DNA of 64,000 nucleotides. Origin: Veillonella sp. VA137. Its GTDB lineage: Bacteria > Bacillota > Negativicutes > Veillonellales > Veillonellaceae. Positions 56,563 to 64,000 of the stretch are shown here, in pieces; position 1 is the stretch's first letter, and the number at the start of each line of letters is the position of its first letter. The stretch spans positions 1 through 64,000 of the forward strand of contig NZ_RQVK01000007.1 of assembly GCF_003992015.1 (NCBI RefSeq). The letters are read 5' to 3'. The notes under the pieces were generated by a model that saw only the letters and a list, made by a program, of their open reading frames with translations, had not been told where the DNA came from and did no database searches. Made by a program: the position numbers and the translations under genes.

Positions 56563-57177
56563 ATGTATAAAATCGGACTCACAGGAGGCATTGCCTCTGG
56601 TAAAAGTACAGTGTTACGATGGTTACAAAAAAAAGGTGTTCCCTATATTGATGCAGATGTAGTGGCTAGAGAAGTTGTTGAGCCAGGAACGCCAGGTTTA
56701 CAGGAATTGATACAGGCTTTTGGACCTAATACAGTGCTAGAAGATGGCACATTAAATCGAGCTTATATTGGTAGCCTTGTATTTTCTGATTCAAAAGCCT
56801 TAGAAACTATCAATTCTATATTGCAACCTCACATTAGACATCGTATACAAGAATTGACAGAAGAGTGGGAAGCAAAAGGAAAACAAGCTATTATCTATGA
56901 TATACCATTGATGTTTGAAACAGATTGGCATACGCAGATGGATGAGATTTGGTTGGTCTATGTGAATCCTGCTACTCAGTTAGAACGGCTGATGAAACGC
57001 AATGGTTATTCTGAACAAGAAGCATTAGATAGAATCCACAGCCAAATGAGTTTAGATGAAAAGCGTGCATTGAGCACAGTAATTATTGATAATTCAGGGA
57101 CTATGAAACAGTTAGAAAAACAATTACGAAAATTGTGGAAAACGGCGAAAATCCACTTTCATAAGGAGGAACTATGA
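56563..57177 (+). CDS. coaE: Dephospho-CoA kinase
   Basis: Last step of CoA synthesis: phosphorylates dephospho-CoA on the ribose 3'-hydroxyl. P-loop GLTGGIASGKST, DADVVAREVVEPG, and the lid/base-binding segment RLMKRNGYSEQEALDRI. The second ATG (56563) gives the standard N-terminus; an ATG at 56548 is possible. polA-coaE order is a common Firmicute arrangement. Overlaps the next gene by four bases. Confidence 0.95.
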   Translation: MYKIGLTGGIASGKSTVLRWLQKKGVPYIDADVVAREVVEPGTPGLQELIQAFGPNTVLEDGTLNRAYIGSLVFSDSKALETINSILQPHIRHRIQELTEEWEAKGKQAIIYDIPLMFETDWHTQMDEIWLVYVNPATQLERLMKRNGYSEQEALDRIHSQMSLDEKRALSTVIIDNSGTMKQLEKQLRKLWKTAKIHFHKEEL

Positions 57178-57737
57178 GAGTATCCACAGCATTTGCGTGG
57201 CTAATCGTGGTCCTGACAGCCTATTATGTGCAATATGGACAACCCTATTTAGCAAGACAATATGCATATCCGTTAGTGTATGAAAGCACTGTATTAAAAT
57301 ATTCAGGAACGTATCATGTTAGACCATCTATGGTAGCTGCTGTTATTTATACAGAAAGTAAATTTGATACAAACGCAAAATCTTTGCCAGGTGCCTTAGG
57401 GTTAATGCAGTTGATGCCAGAAACAGCCCATTGGATAGGGGAACAATTAAACCAGCCTAGTATATCAGACCAAGATATCAAAGAACCACATACGAATATC
57501 CAACTGGGAACTTGGTATCTATCGCATTTATTAGATGAGTTTAAAGGCAATGAAATCTTGGCATTGGCGGCGTACAATGCAGGGCGTGGTCATGTAGAGG
57601 AATGGATGCAAACCTATGGTTGGGATGATAATTTCGCTGATATAGACAAAATTCCATTTCCAGAAACAAAAGATTACGTGAAACGCGTGATGGCGCATGA
57701 AGCACAGTATCAAGCATTGTATAGTCAATTACGATAA
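57174..57737 (+). CDS. Membrane-anchored lytic transglycosylase (SLT domain)
   Basis: One N-terminal hydrophobic segment (about 5-22) acts as signal anchor. The rest is a goose-lysozyme-like SLT domain: VAAVIYTESKFDTNAKS (catalytic Glu), GALGLMQLMPETAHWIG, NIQLGTWYLSHLL and LALAAYNAGRGHVEEWM. It would cut peptidoglycan glycan strands at the outer face of the inner membrane. 187 aa, a small Slt like Bacillus YjbJ/CwlQ-type enzymes. ATGA overlap with coaE. Confidence 0.92.
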   Translation: MRVSTAFAWLIVVLTAYYVQYGQPYLARQYAYPLVYESTVLKYSGTYHVRPSMVAAVIYTESKFDTNAKSLPGALGLMQLMPETAHWIGEQLNQPSISDQDIKEPHTNIQLGTWYLSHLLDEFKGNEILALAAYNAGRGHVEEWMQTYGWDDNFADIDKIPFPETKDYVKRVMAHEAQYQALYSQLR

Positions 57738-57748
57738 AGGTAAATAGT

Positions 57749-58393
57749 ATGGATGCAATAATAAAAGAATGTGAGGAACTTGACGTATCTTGGTTAGAAC
57801 CTACCTTGGGTGACTTTCAACTCGTGGTGGAGAAAAAAGCCCTATCATCTACAGTATATAGCTTATTTTATTATATAAATGATGCCAATTGGCGGTGGTG
57901 GGTCCTCTATGATAAAGAAGTAGGAGATTACATGGTGCGCATTACGGTGCCTTTGGTAGACTTTGTAGACATTGCATTCGTTCGCGAGTCATTAGCGCCT
58001 TTTATGGACAATTTGAAAGCTAACTACAAAGTATCGATAACGAAACGGTTCCTAGAACCACAAGAGGGCTTTGTCTACGAATATAAGAAGAAGGGTATAC
58101 CACAGTGGAATTATACAGAGGTATTACCACAAACGGTGGAAGGATATCATTTAGATGTAACGCCTCGTACAGCCTTAGATATGATCAATGGGTCTTATGT
58201 CATTGGTACCTATATCAAAGATAATGAGGAAACAGGAGTCGTCTTATTTTACAATACATTCCGAGATGAATTTTTTGGAGAAACTAGACAACAAGGCTAT
58301 CCAGGAATTACACATGACTTAGATGCCACAACCATAGATAAGTTTGAACAAGCGATACTTAATCATTTACAAGACGTATTACAAAGTTTATAG
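57749..58393 (+). CDS. Conserved-looking protein of unknown function (214 aa)
   Basis: I do not recognise the family. No signal peptide or membrane segment. The sequence alternates beta strands and aromatic patches (NWRWWVLYDKEVGDYMVRI; GYHLDVTPRTALDMINGSYV) and has an acidic character overall. It follows the transglycosylase by 11 bases with an AAAGG site, so it is likely in the polA/coaE/slt operon. A weak promoter-like region and about 110 bases separate it from the ABC-F gene. Confidence 0.7.
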   Translation: MDAIIKECEELDVSWLEPTLGDFQLVVEKKALSSTVYSLFYYINDANWRWWVLYDKEVGDYMVRITVPLVDFVDIAFVRESLAPFMDNLKANYKVSITKRFLEPQEGFVYEYKKKGIPQWNYTEVLPQTVEGYHLDVTPRTALDMINGSYVIGTYIKDNEETGVVLFYNTFRDEFFGETRQQGYPGITHDLDATTIDKFEQAILNHLQDVLQSL

Positions 58394-58505
58394 CCTATCT
58401 GTAAGAATATATTTTCTAAGATGGAAACTAGTATGTCAGAGATAGGATTTACTTGTAATATCTATGCATAACTAATATAGATACAAACAGGATAGGAGCA
58501 GTATT

Positions 58506-60518
58506 TTGGAACAAATCCGAATAGAAAAATTAGGGAAATCCTTTGGGGTACGAGAAATTTTTTCGAATGTATCCTTTACTATACAACAAGGAGAGAGACT
58601 TGCTTTAGTTGGTCCTAATGGAGCAGGCAAATCGACGCTAATGAAATGCATACTAGGCATAGAAGAACATGATGCGGGCATCATTGTGAAAGACAGCAGT
58701 ATCACCATTGGTTATTTACAACAAGATGTAAATTTAGGTGATGCTAGTTTAGAAGAAGAAATTCAAACGGCTTGGGCTGATGTACAGCACTTAGAATCTC
58801 AGTTACAAGCGTTAACGACAGAATTAGAAAATCGAGATGCCACAGAACAAGACTTGCGTCGTTTATCCTATTTACAAGAGCGATTAGAATGGCTTGGTGG
58901 CTATGATTATGAAAAACAAAGCCAACGTATTGCTTATGGTTTAGGATTTAATGACGAAGATTTAAAGAAGAAAGCTAGTGAATTTTCTGGGGGACAAAAA
59001 ACGCGTATTAACTTGGCGAAAGCCTTGGTGCGTCGTCCTGACTTTTTATTTCTTGATGAGCCTACTAACCATTTAGATATGCTAATGTTAGAGTGGTTAG
59101 AGGGATATTTAAAATCCTACAAAGGTGGCATTGTTATTATTAGCCATGACCGATATTTCTTAGATCAAGTGGCGACAGAAGTAGTGGAATTATCTCATCA
59201 TAAAGTACATACCTATAAAGGTAATTATAGCCAGTTCTTAAAACAACGAGAACAGCAACGAGTGGCGTATCAACGCGCCTATGAAAAGCAACAAGAACAC
59301 ATTCGTAAAACAGAAGAATATATTGACAAATATCGAGCAGGTATAAAATCTAAAATGGCACGGGGTCGTCAATCACAGTTAGATAGACTAGAGAGATTAG
59401 AGGCACCAGATCAAGATAGAGAGTTTACCTTTAGTTTTCCTAAGCCAGAAATGAGTGCAGACCGAGTATTGATGGTGGAAGATGTGTCCATTGGATATGA
59501 TGTAGAACATCCAGTGGCTACCCATATTACGACGACCTTACGTCGAGGAGATGTGGTAGGCTTAATTGGTGCGAATGGAGCTGGAAAATCAACTCTTGTA
59601 AAAACAATTATGGGGGAACTTAATACACTTGATGGATCGATTATCACAGGCAATCGTGTGCAGACAGGCTACTTCTCACAAGAACATGAAGAATTACATC
59701 CTAGTTGGTCTGTGTTACAAGAGATTATGGCTCCTTATGATATGTCAGAAGAATCTGCTCGCAGCGTATTAGGTGCCTTTCAATTTAGAGGGAATGATGT
59801 ATTCAAGTTAGTAGGAGATTTATCAGGTGGCGAACGGGCAAGGGTAGCCTTATTACAGTTATTTTTAGAAGGTCGTAACTTCTTAATCCTCGACGAACCA
59901 ACAAATCATTTAGACATCCCTACACGAGAAACAGTGGAGCAAGCCTTACAACAGTTTGAGGGCACATTGCTCATTATTTCTCATGACAGATATTTGCTGG
60001 ATGCTGTGGCAAAACGCATTGTGGTCTTAGATAATGGTGGCATTGAAGAGTTCCATGGTAATTATTCGTATTATAAAGAAAAAATGTTGGAACGATCTGT
60101 GTTAGCAGCACAACGATTAGAAGCGGAGCAGATGAAGTGCAACAATATGTCCAGCAATACAGTAGGAAAGGCTGACAATGCTAGAGATACAGCAGTGCGT
60201 GCAGATTCTAATGCTGAGATACATAAAGGTATATTAGAGGCTGCTATAACAGAGAAACAAGATACTAGCTATTCAGAAGCAGTGACAGCCCCTAAAAAGA
60301 AAACGAATTTTTTTATGCTAGAAAAGGAATTAGCCAAAGTAGAATCAGATATTGCACGGTATGAGGCGACTGTTAAAATGTATACGGTACAGCTACAGGA
60401 CCCATCTATCCAAGGAGATATAGCAGAATATGAACGATTATCTCAAGAGTTAGCCAATACAACGTCACAGTTAGAGGCTCTCTATGAGCGGTGGGAACAT
60501 CTTAGTGAAGAGGCTTAG
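58506..60518 (+). CDS. ABC-F family ATPase (Uup/YfmR-like)
   Basis: Two ABC domains without membrane segments. First: GPNGAGKSTLMKC, FSGGQKTRINLAKAL and FLFLDEPTNHLD. Linker (P-tRNA interaction motif) with a charged helical pair at about 245-320 (KQREQQRVAYQRAYEKQQEH). Second: GANGAGKSTLVK, LSGGERARVALLQL and FLILDEPTNHLD. The C-terminus (about 600-670) is a coiled coil, as in Uup. ABC-F proteins act on the ribosome (translation factor or antibiotic protection) or in DNA-related roles; which applies is not known here. TTG start after AGGAG. 670 aa. Confidence 0.9.
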   Translation: MEQIRIEKLGKSFGVREIFSNVSFTIQQGERLALVGPNGAGKSTLMKCILGIEEHDAGIIVKDSSITIGYLQQDVNLGDASLEEEIQTAWADVQHLESQLQALTTELENRDATEQDLRRLSYLQERLEWLGGYDYEKQSQRIAYGLGFNDEDLKKKASEFSGGQKTRINLAKALVRRPDFLFLDEPTNHLDMLMLEWLEGYLKSYKGGIVIISHDRYFLDQVATEVVELSHHKVHTYKGNYSQFLKQREQQRVAYQRAYEKQQEHIRKTEEYIDKYRAGIKSKMARGRQSQLDRLERLEAPDQDREFTFSFPKPEMSADRVLMVEDVSIGYDVEHPVATHITTTLRRGDVVGLIGANGAGKSTLVKTIMGELNTLDGSIITGNRVQTGYFSQEHEELHPSWSVLQEIMAPYDMSEESARSVLGAFQFRGNDVFKLVGDLSGGERARVALLQLFLEGRNFLILDEPTNHLDIPTRETVEQALQQFEGTLLIISHDRYLLDAVAKRIVVLDNGGIEEFHGNYSYYKEKMLERSVLAAQRLEAEQMKCNNMSSNTVGKADNARDTAVRADSNAEIHKGILEAAITEKQDTSYSEAVTAPKKKTNFFMLEKELAKVESDIARYEATVKMYTVQLQDPSIQGDIAEYERLSQELANTTSQLEALYERWEHLSEEA

Positions 60519-60527
60519 GAGGTTTCT

Positions 60528-61454
60528 ATGAAAGGTCGTTTTGCCCCCAGCCCTACAGGCCATATGCATGTAGGGAATTTGTGGGTTGTTTTCCTCTCGT
60601 ATTGGTCCACACGACGTCAAGATGGTGAATATATAGTGCGCATAGAAGATGTAGATACACAACGATCTAAAGCAATCTATGCAGATCATATACTAGAAGA
60701 TTTATCTTGGCTTGGTTTTACTTGGGACGAAGCACCTACGTATCAATCCGAACGTTTGGATATATACGAGAGATATTTACAAGAATTACGTAACCAAAAA
60801 CGGTTATATCCATGTTATTGTAATCGAGCTCGCTTACAGGAAATTAGTAGCGCTCCTCATCAAAGTGAAGCCCATCATGTGTACGATGGATATTGTTTAA
60901 CTCATGAGCCGACTATAGGTGAAAGATCTCCTTCATGGCGATTTCATATGAAGAATATAAGAGGATCCTTTCAGGATATATATCGAGGCGCGGTAGATTA
61001 TGAAATCCAATCTTGTAGTGATGATATCGTGTTAAAACGATGGGATGGAATGATTGCCTATCATTTGGCGGTGGTCATTGATGATTATGAAATGGGTGTG
61101 ACAGAAGTCATTCGAGGCAATGATTTACTGCCTGTGACGGGTCATCAAATTGCGCTGGCCCAAGCCTTGAGGCTTCCTGCTTTGCAATATGGTCATGTTC
61201 CTATGCTAGTAGATGCAGAAGGGTATCGTCTGTCTAAACGGCAACAAAGTATCACCATACGTGATCTGCAGAACCAAGGAGCTACACCAGAGAGGCTGTG
61301 GGCATGGTTTGCACTGGAAACGGGACTACTCACAATAGGAGACCTACCGATTTGCAAGAAAATTACACTTTCAGAGTTACTCGCAATTGACATTCCGAAA
61401 AATCGATTAGAACAAGATACAATTAAATTGACAAATTTCGATATTGTGGTATGA
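60528..61454 (+). CDS. gluQ: Glutamyl-Q tRNA(Asp) synthetase
   Basis: A shortened GluRS-like enzyme that puts glutamate on the queuosine of tRNA(Asp). FAPSPTGHMHVGNLWV is the HIGH motif; RIEDVDTQRSK, the zinc-type cysteines CYCNRARL and YDGYC, and RLSKRQQS (KMSKS loop) follow. It ends at 308 aa without an anticodon-binding domain, which separates it from gltX at 47875. It starts nine bases after the ABC-F stop. Confidence 0.92.
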   Translation: MKGRFAPSPTGHMHVGNLWVVFLSYWSTRRQDGEYIVRIEDVDTQRSKAIYADHILEDLSWLGFTWDEAPTYQSERLDIYERYLQELRNQKRLYPCYCNRARLQEISSAPHQSEAHHVYDGYCLTHEPTIGERSPSWRFHMKNIRGSFQDIYRGAVDYEIQSCSDDIVLKRWDGMIAYHLAVVIDDYEMGVTEVIRGNDLLPVTGHQIALAQALRLPALQYGHVPMLVDAEGYRLSKRQQSITIRDLQNQGATPERLWAWFALETGLLTIGDLPICKKITLSELLAIDIPKNRLEQDTIKLTNFDIVV

Positions 61455-61455
61455 T
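61428..61455 (+). promoter_or_regulatory. Promoter for the CoA-binding protein and thioredoxin genes
   Basis: TTGACA (61428-61433), a 16-base spacer and TATGAT (61450-61455) with a TGG extended -10. It overlaps the end of gluQ and lies about 24 bases before the next start codon, so the leader is very short. Confidence 0.65.
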
Positions 61456-61478
61456 AGTACAGTAATGAGGTGATACGT

Positions 61479-61850
61479 ATGTCAATGGAAACAGCGATCC
61501 AAGAAAAAACGTGGGCCGTCTTAGGTGCCACAACGAGAACCGATAAGTTCGGATATAAGATTTTCAAACATCTTGTGAATAAAGGATATACAGTGTATCC
61601 AGTGAATCCTAATATTACATCTATCGATGGCATACAATGCTATCCAAGCTTGCATGAGTTGCCAGTAGTACCTACTGTAGTCGACTTTGTTGTGCCAGAA
61701 AAAGTTGGTTTAGAAGCTCTAGATAGTTGTAAAGAGTTAGGGGTTAAGACCGTTTGGCTACAACCAGGTGCGGATAAACCGGCAGTAGTGAAAAAGGCAA
61801 CTGAGTTAGGTCTTGAAGTGATTCAAGATTGTGTATTGATTCAAATTTAA
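61479..61850 (+). CDS. CoA-binding domain protein (YccU family)
   Basis: A 123-residue single Rossmann-type CoA-binding domain: TWAVLGATTRTDKFGYKIFK, GYTVYPVNPN, VVDFVVPEK, VKTVWLQPGA and LEVIQDCVLIQ, which match small YccU-type proteins related to succinyl-CoA synthetase alpha. Function is not known beyond CoA binding. The ATG at 61479 follows GAGGTGAT. Confidence 0.9.
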   Translation: MSMETAIQEKTWAVLGATTRTDKFGYKIFKHLVNKGYTVYPVNPNITSIDGIQCYPSLHELPVVPTVVDFVVPEKVGLEALDSCKELGVKTVWLQPGADKPAVVKKATELGLEVIQDCVLIQI

Positions 61851-61862
61851 TAGGAGGCTTAC

Positions 61863-62186
61863 ATGAGCGCAATTATTGATGTAACATCTGCAAATTTTAA
61901 AGAAGTAGTAGCAACAAATGATAAAGTAACTGTTGTAGATTTCTGGGCACCATGGTGTGGATACTGTGTTCGCATGATGCCAGTATATGATGAATTAGCT
62001 GCTGCATTGGGTGACAAAGTGACATTGACAAAAGTAAACACTGATGAACAACCTGAATTGGCACAATTCTTCAAAATTGAAATTCTTCCTACATTTGCTA
62101 TCTTCAAAAATGGTGAAATCGTAGATCGCAAAATCGGTTTCATTCCATTAGAAGAATTAAAAGCAGCTGTAGAAGCACATCTATAA
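61863..62186 (+). CDS. trx: Thioredoxin with WCGYC active site
   Basis: 107-residue thioredoxin fold. The redox motif WAPWCGYCVRMMP carries Tyr in place of the usual Pro between the cysteines. DFWAPWC context, KVNTDEQPELAQFFKI, the cis-Pro in LPTFAIF and NGEIVDRKIGF complete the fold. AGGAGG precedes the ATG. A strong terminator follows. Change of the middle residue is known to shift redox potential in this family; whether it does here is inference. Confidence 0.93.
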   Translation: MSAIIDVTSANFKEVVATNDKVTVVDFWAPWCGYCVRMMPVYDELAAALGDKVTLTKVNTDEQPELAQFFKIEILPTFAIFKNGEIVDRKIGFIPLEELKAAVEAHL

Positions 62187-62194
62187 TACATACT

Positions 62195-62222
62195 AAGGAC
62201 TGATACATTCAGTCCTTTTTTG
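62195..62222 (+). terminator. Intrinsic terminator after thioredoxin gene
   Basis: AAGGACTGA and TCAGTCCTT form a perfect 9-bp stem with a TACAT loop, then TTTTTG. The remaining bases to 62326 hold nothing I can name. Confidence 0.88.
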
Positions 62223-62326
62223 TTTGCCTTAATGAGGTTATACTTCTAGCATATTAATACGTCTGCATTAGGTAACAACATGTATTCTTAAACATAGTAT
62301 GCACGTTATTAATTATGGATTATAGA

Positions 62327-62372
62327 AAAAGCATGTATCTCAATGACAATGCGTCAAAAGATACATGCTTTT
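62327..62372 (-). terminator. Intrinsic terminator of the thrE-type gene (minus strand)
   Basis: AAAAGCATGTATCT (62327-62340) pairs perfectly with AGATACATGCTTTT (62359-62372), directly after the minus-strand stop at 62374. Its arms end in T and A runs, so it may act on both strands. Confidence 0.75.
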
Positions 62373-62373
62373 C

Positions 62374-63702
62374 TTATGTATACCGTTTATCTAATAAACT
62401 TTCTAATTTTTTTTCTTTTCGAGCGTCTAATACTTTGCCTGCCAAAATGGATGGTATTGCTACGCCCACACCAATGGATATAATGATAAGAATTGCGGTA
62501 ACACCACTTTGAATCGCTTCTACGAGTGTAGTAGAAGTCAATGAGTTAATGTGTAACATGGCATATAAAAATCTATAGATGAATACACCAGGTACGAGAG
62601 GTATTGCTGAAGGTATAGCTAAGACAAGAGAAGATGTTTTAGCATATCGAGCGGCTTTCAAACAGAATAAACTTACCATAGCAGCTGCGATGAAAGTAGC
62701 ACCGAATACAGAAAAACCTAGATGTAATATAAGTGTGTTTTTTACTAAGATTGCGATAAGACCACCAATGCCTATTAATGGTAATAGTCGTTTTGGTGTA
62801 TAAAACATAACAGCATAGCCCGCAGCGCCCACAACAGCAGCTCCTAATAAAACGGGTGAAATACTGTCTGGTACAATGCTTAAATGGGTGAAGTCATAGG
62901 AATGATTAAAATATTGAGCCATACTAATGCCAACGGTCATACTTCCTACGATGAGTAGGGTATGTACAGCCCTAGAGATACCTGCCAAAATATGATTATT
63001 TAACAAGTCGTCCACTGTATTGATGAGAGGTATTCCGGGCACCATGAACAATGTACAAGCAATCATGGCATAGATGACATCAGCAGAGTCAAAAACACAT
63101 CCGGATAGAAATGCTAACCCAGAGGATACTGCAGCAGCAGAGGCAATACTGATATAGCCATTAATTTGGAAACGTTTCAAAATTAATAGGACAATAAAGC
63201 CAAGGAGAGCGCAAAATGTTGTAATCCAAGCAGAGATGATGGTGCCACCAAATAAAATAGGAAAGGCACCACATGCAAAGCCTGCAAACACAGCAGAGGT
63301 TGCATTGGAATAGGGTGGATCGTTTTTGGCAATTTCTTCTAACTTTTGGGAAAACTCATCTAATGTATATACTTTTAGTAAAGCAGTCCAAGTTAATACG
63401 CTGATAGCTGAAATAACTTCCATATTGGCACCCATATATTGTACCTTACGGAAGGATGTAATACATTCACTTTCACCATGAATATTGATGAGAATATTAG
63501 AGTAGGCAATATGAATATGTAAATAGTCTTTAGGGATGCCCATATAAGCTGCAGCACGGCGCATATCACGAACAATTTGGTTCGCATTAGCACCATTTTC
63601 AGATAGCAAACAGCCCATACGTAATAAGATAGTTACCTTCTTGCGAATTTCTACAAAAGGTTCTTCTAAAATCTGTAGGTCTTGCTTTGTATACTGGGCC
63701 AT
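62374..63702 (-). CDS. thrE: ThrE-family threonine/serine exporter
   Basis: 442-residue membrane protein in which both ThrE halves are fused: an N-terminal DUF1212-type domain (about 1-260) and a C-terminal DUF3815-type domain (about 300-435). It starts with a cytosolic region (LLRMGCLLSENGANANQIVRDM; GMP-like ordering) and then about ten hydrophobic segments, including FAGFACGAFPILFGG and MVPGIPLINTVDDLL. The motif VPGVFIYRFLYAML near the end is typical. Members export threonine/serine in Corynebacterium; substrate here is not shown. It begins one base after the DUF896 gene ends. Confidence 0.85.
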   Translation of the reverse strand: MAQYTKQDLQILEEPFVEIRKKVTILLRMGCLLSENGANANQIVRDMRRAAAYMGIPKDYLHIHIAYSNILINIHGESECITSFRKVQYMGANMEVISAISVLTWTALLKVYTLDEFSQKLEEIAKNDPPYSNATSAVFAGFACGAFPILFGGTIISAWITTFCALLGFIVLLILKRFQINGYISIASAAAVSSGLAFLSGCVFDSADVIYAMIACTLFMVPGIPLINTVDDLLNNHILAGISRAVHTLLIVGSMTVGISMAQYFNHSYDFTHLSIVPDSISPVLLGAAVVGAAGYAVMFYTPKRLLPLIGIGGLIAILVKNTLILHLGFSVFGATFIAAAMVSLFCLKAARYAKTSSLVLAIPSAIPLVPGVFIYRFLYAMLHINSLTSTTLVEAIQSGVTAILIIISIGVGVAIPSILAGKVLDARKEKKLESLLDKRYT

Positions 63703-63703
63703 C

Positions 63704-63970
63704 TTAATGAGACTTCCGTAAATATTTTGTGTCTAAATCTACATCAACTTCCACAGTATCTGCGTCAGGTTCAGCATCTACAAACTCAATTGATTCCAAA
63801 TGTTGTACCACTTGGGCACGGATAAAACCTAAATACACTTCATATAAATCTTTTTTTTCTGCTAACTCTTCTTCTGTTAAGCTTTGGCCAGATTTTTTTT
63901 TCGCTGCCAATGCATTAATGCGTGTTAACGCTTCTTCCATAGTCATATCTTTTTTTTCTTGTTCTGTCAT
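63704..63970 (-). CDS. DUF896 family protein (YnzC-like)
   Basis: 88-residue soluble protein. MEEALTRINALAAKKKSGQS and TEEELAEKKDLYEVYLGFIR are the helical core of DUF896 (Bacillus YnzC); the acidic C-terminal extension is longer than usual. Function unknown. AGGAG precedes the ATG. Lies one base upstream of the exporter gene and is likely co-transcribed with it. Confidence 0.85.
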   Translation of the reverse strand: MTEQEKKDMTMEEALTRINALAAKKKSGQSLTEEELAEKKDLYEVYLGFIRAQVVQHLESIEFVDAEPDADTVEVDVDLDTKYLRKSH

Positions 63971-64000
63971 AGATAATCTCCTTATTTGTTAGCGCACACC

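Overview
The window looks like a chromosome segment of a diderm Firmicute (Negativicutes), most probably Veillonella or a close relative. Three things suggest this. Base composition is AT-rich (about 40% GC by eye). Housekeeping gene order is Firmicute-like: SAM-I riboswitch-metK, priA-def-fmt-rsmB-rlmN-PP2C-PASTA kinase-rsgA-rpe, and gltX-cysS-mrnC-rlmB-yacP. The same segment also encodes outer-membrane machinery (a secretin and a two-partner secretion transporter), which a monoderm would not have. The genus is inferred from these features; no database was searched.

Layout. 1-1.1 kb: window-edge gene start, hairpin, GNAT acetyltransferase. 1.1-3.8 kb: coaBC, then a promoter, a SAM-I riboswitch with its terminator, and metK. 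4.0-16.9 kb: a tightly packed, often overlapping operon for replication restart, N-terminal formylation and deformylation, rRNA methylation, Ser/Thr phosphorylation, ribosome GTPase, pentose phosphate, ACP activation and NAD(P)HX repair. 16.9-24.3 kb: ComEC-like metallo-hydrolase lipoprotein, flavodoxin-fold reductase, sugar-nucleotide epimerases on either side of pgi, NdpA-like protein, YbaK and RNase H. 24.3-26.3 kb: a GspC/PilP-like inner-membrane protein and a short secretin.

26.4-42.0 kb is the accessory island and the most interesting part. It is a contact-dependent-inhibition (CDI)-type two-partner secretion locus in the order cdiA, immunity, orphan cdiA C-terminal module, orphan immunity, cdiB. 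The CdiA-like exoprotein carries two TPS secretion domains instead of one. Its toxin tip has a D-x2-H-x3-E motif spaced as in colicin E3-type rRNases. The orphan module ends in a His-containing non-specific nuclease domain and is followed by a YezG/DUF600-type immunity protein. A 1,255-bp repeat without indels (30920-32174 and 35364-36618, offset exactly 4,444 bp) joins the two modules. It gives a ready recombination route for exchanging the toxin-immunity pair.

42.1-64.0 kb returns to core genes: glyA-upp, radA, a PIN-TRAM protein, fused ispDF, gltX, cysS, mrnC, rlmB, yacP, rpsT (minus strand), polA, coaE, a lytic transglycosylase, ABC-F, gluQ, a CoA-binding protein, thioredoxin, a ThrE-type exporter and a DUF896 protein. 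A roughly 700-bp non-coding stretch between mrnC and rlmB (51.2-51.95 kb) is packed with long hairpins and a duplicated unit of about 130 bp. No tRNA, rRNA, CRISPR array, transposase or prophage gene was seen.
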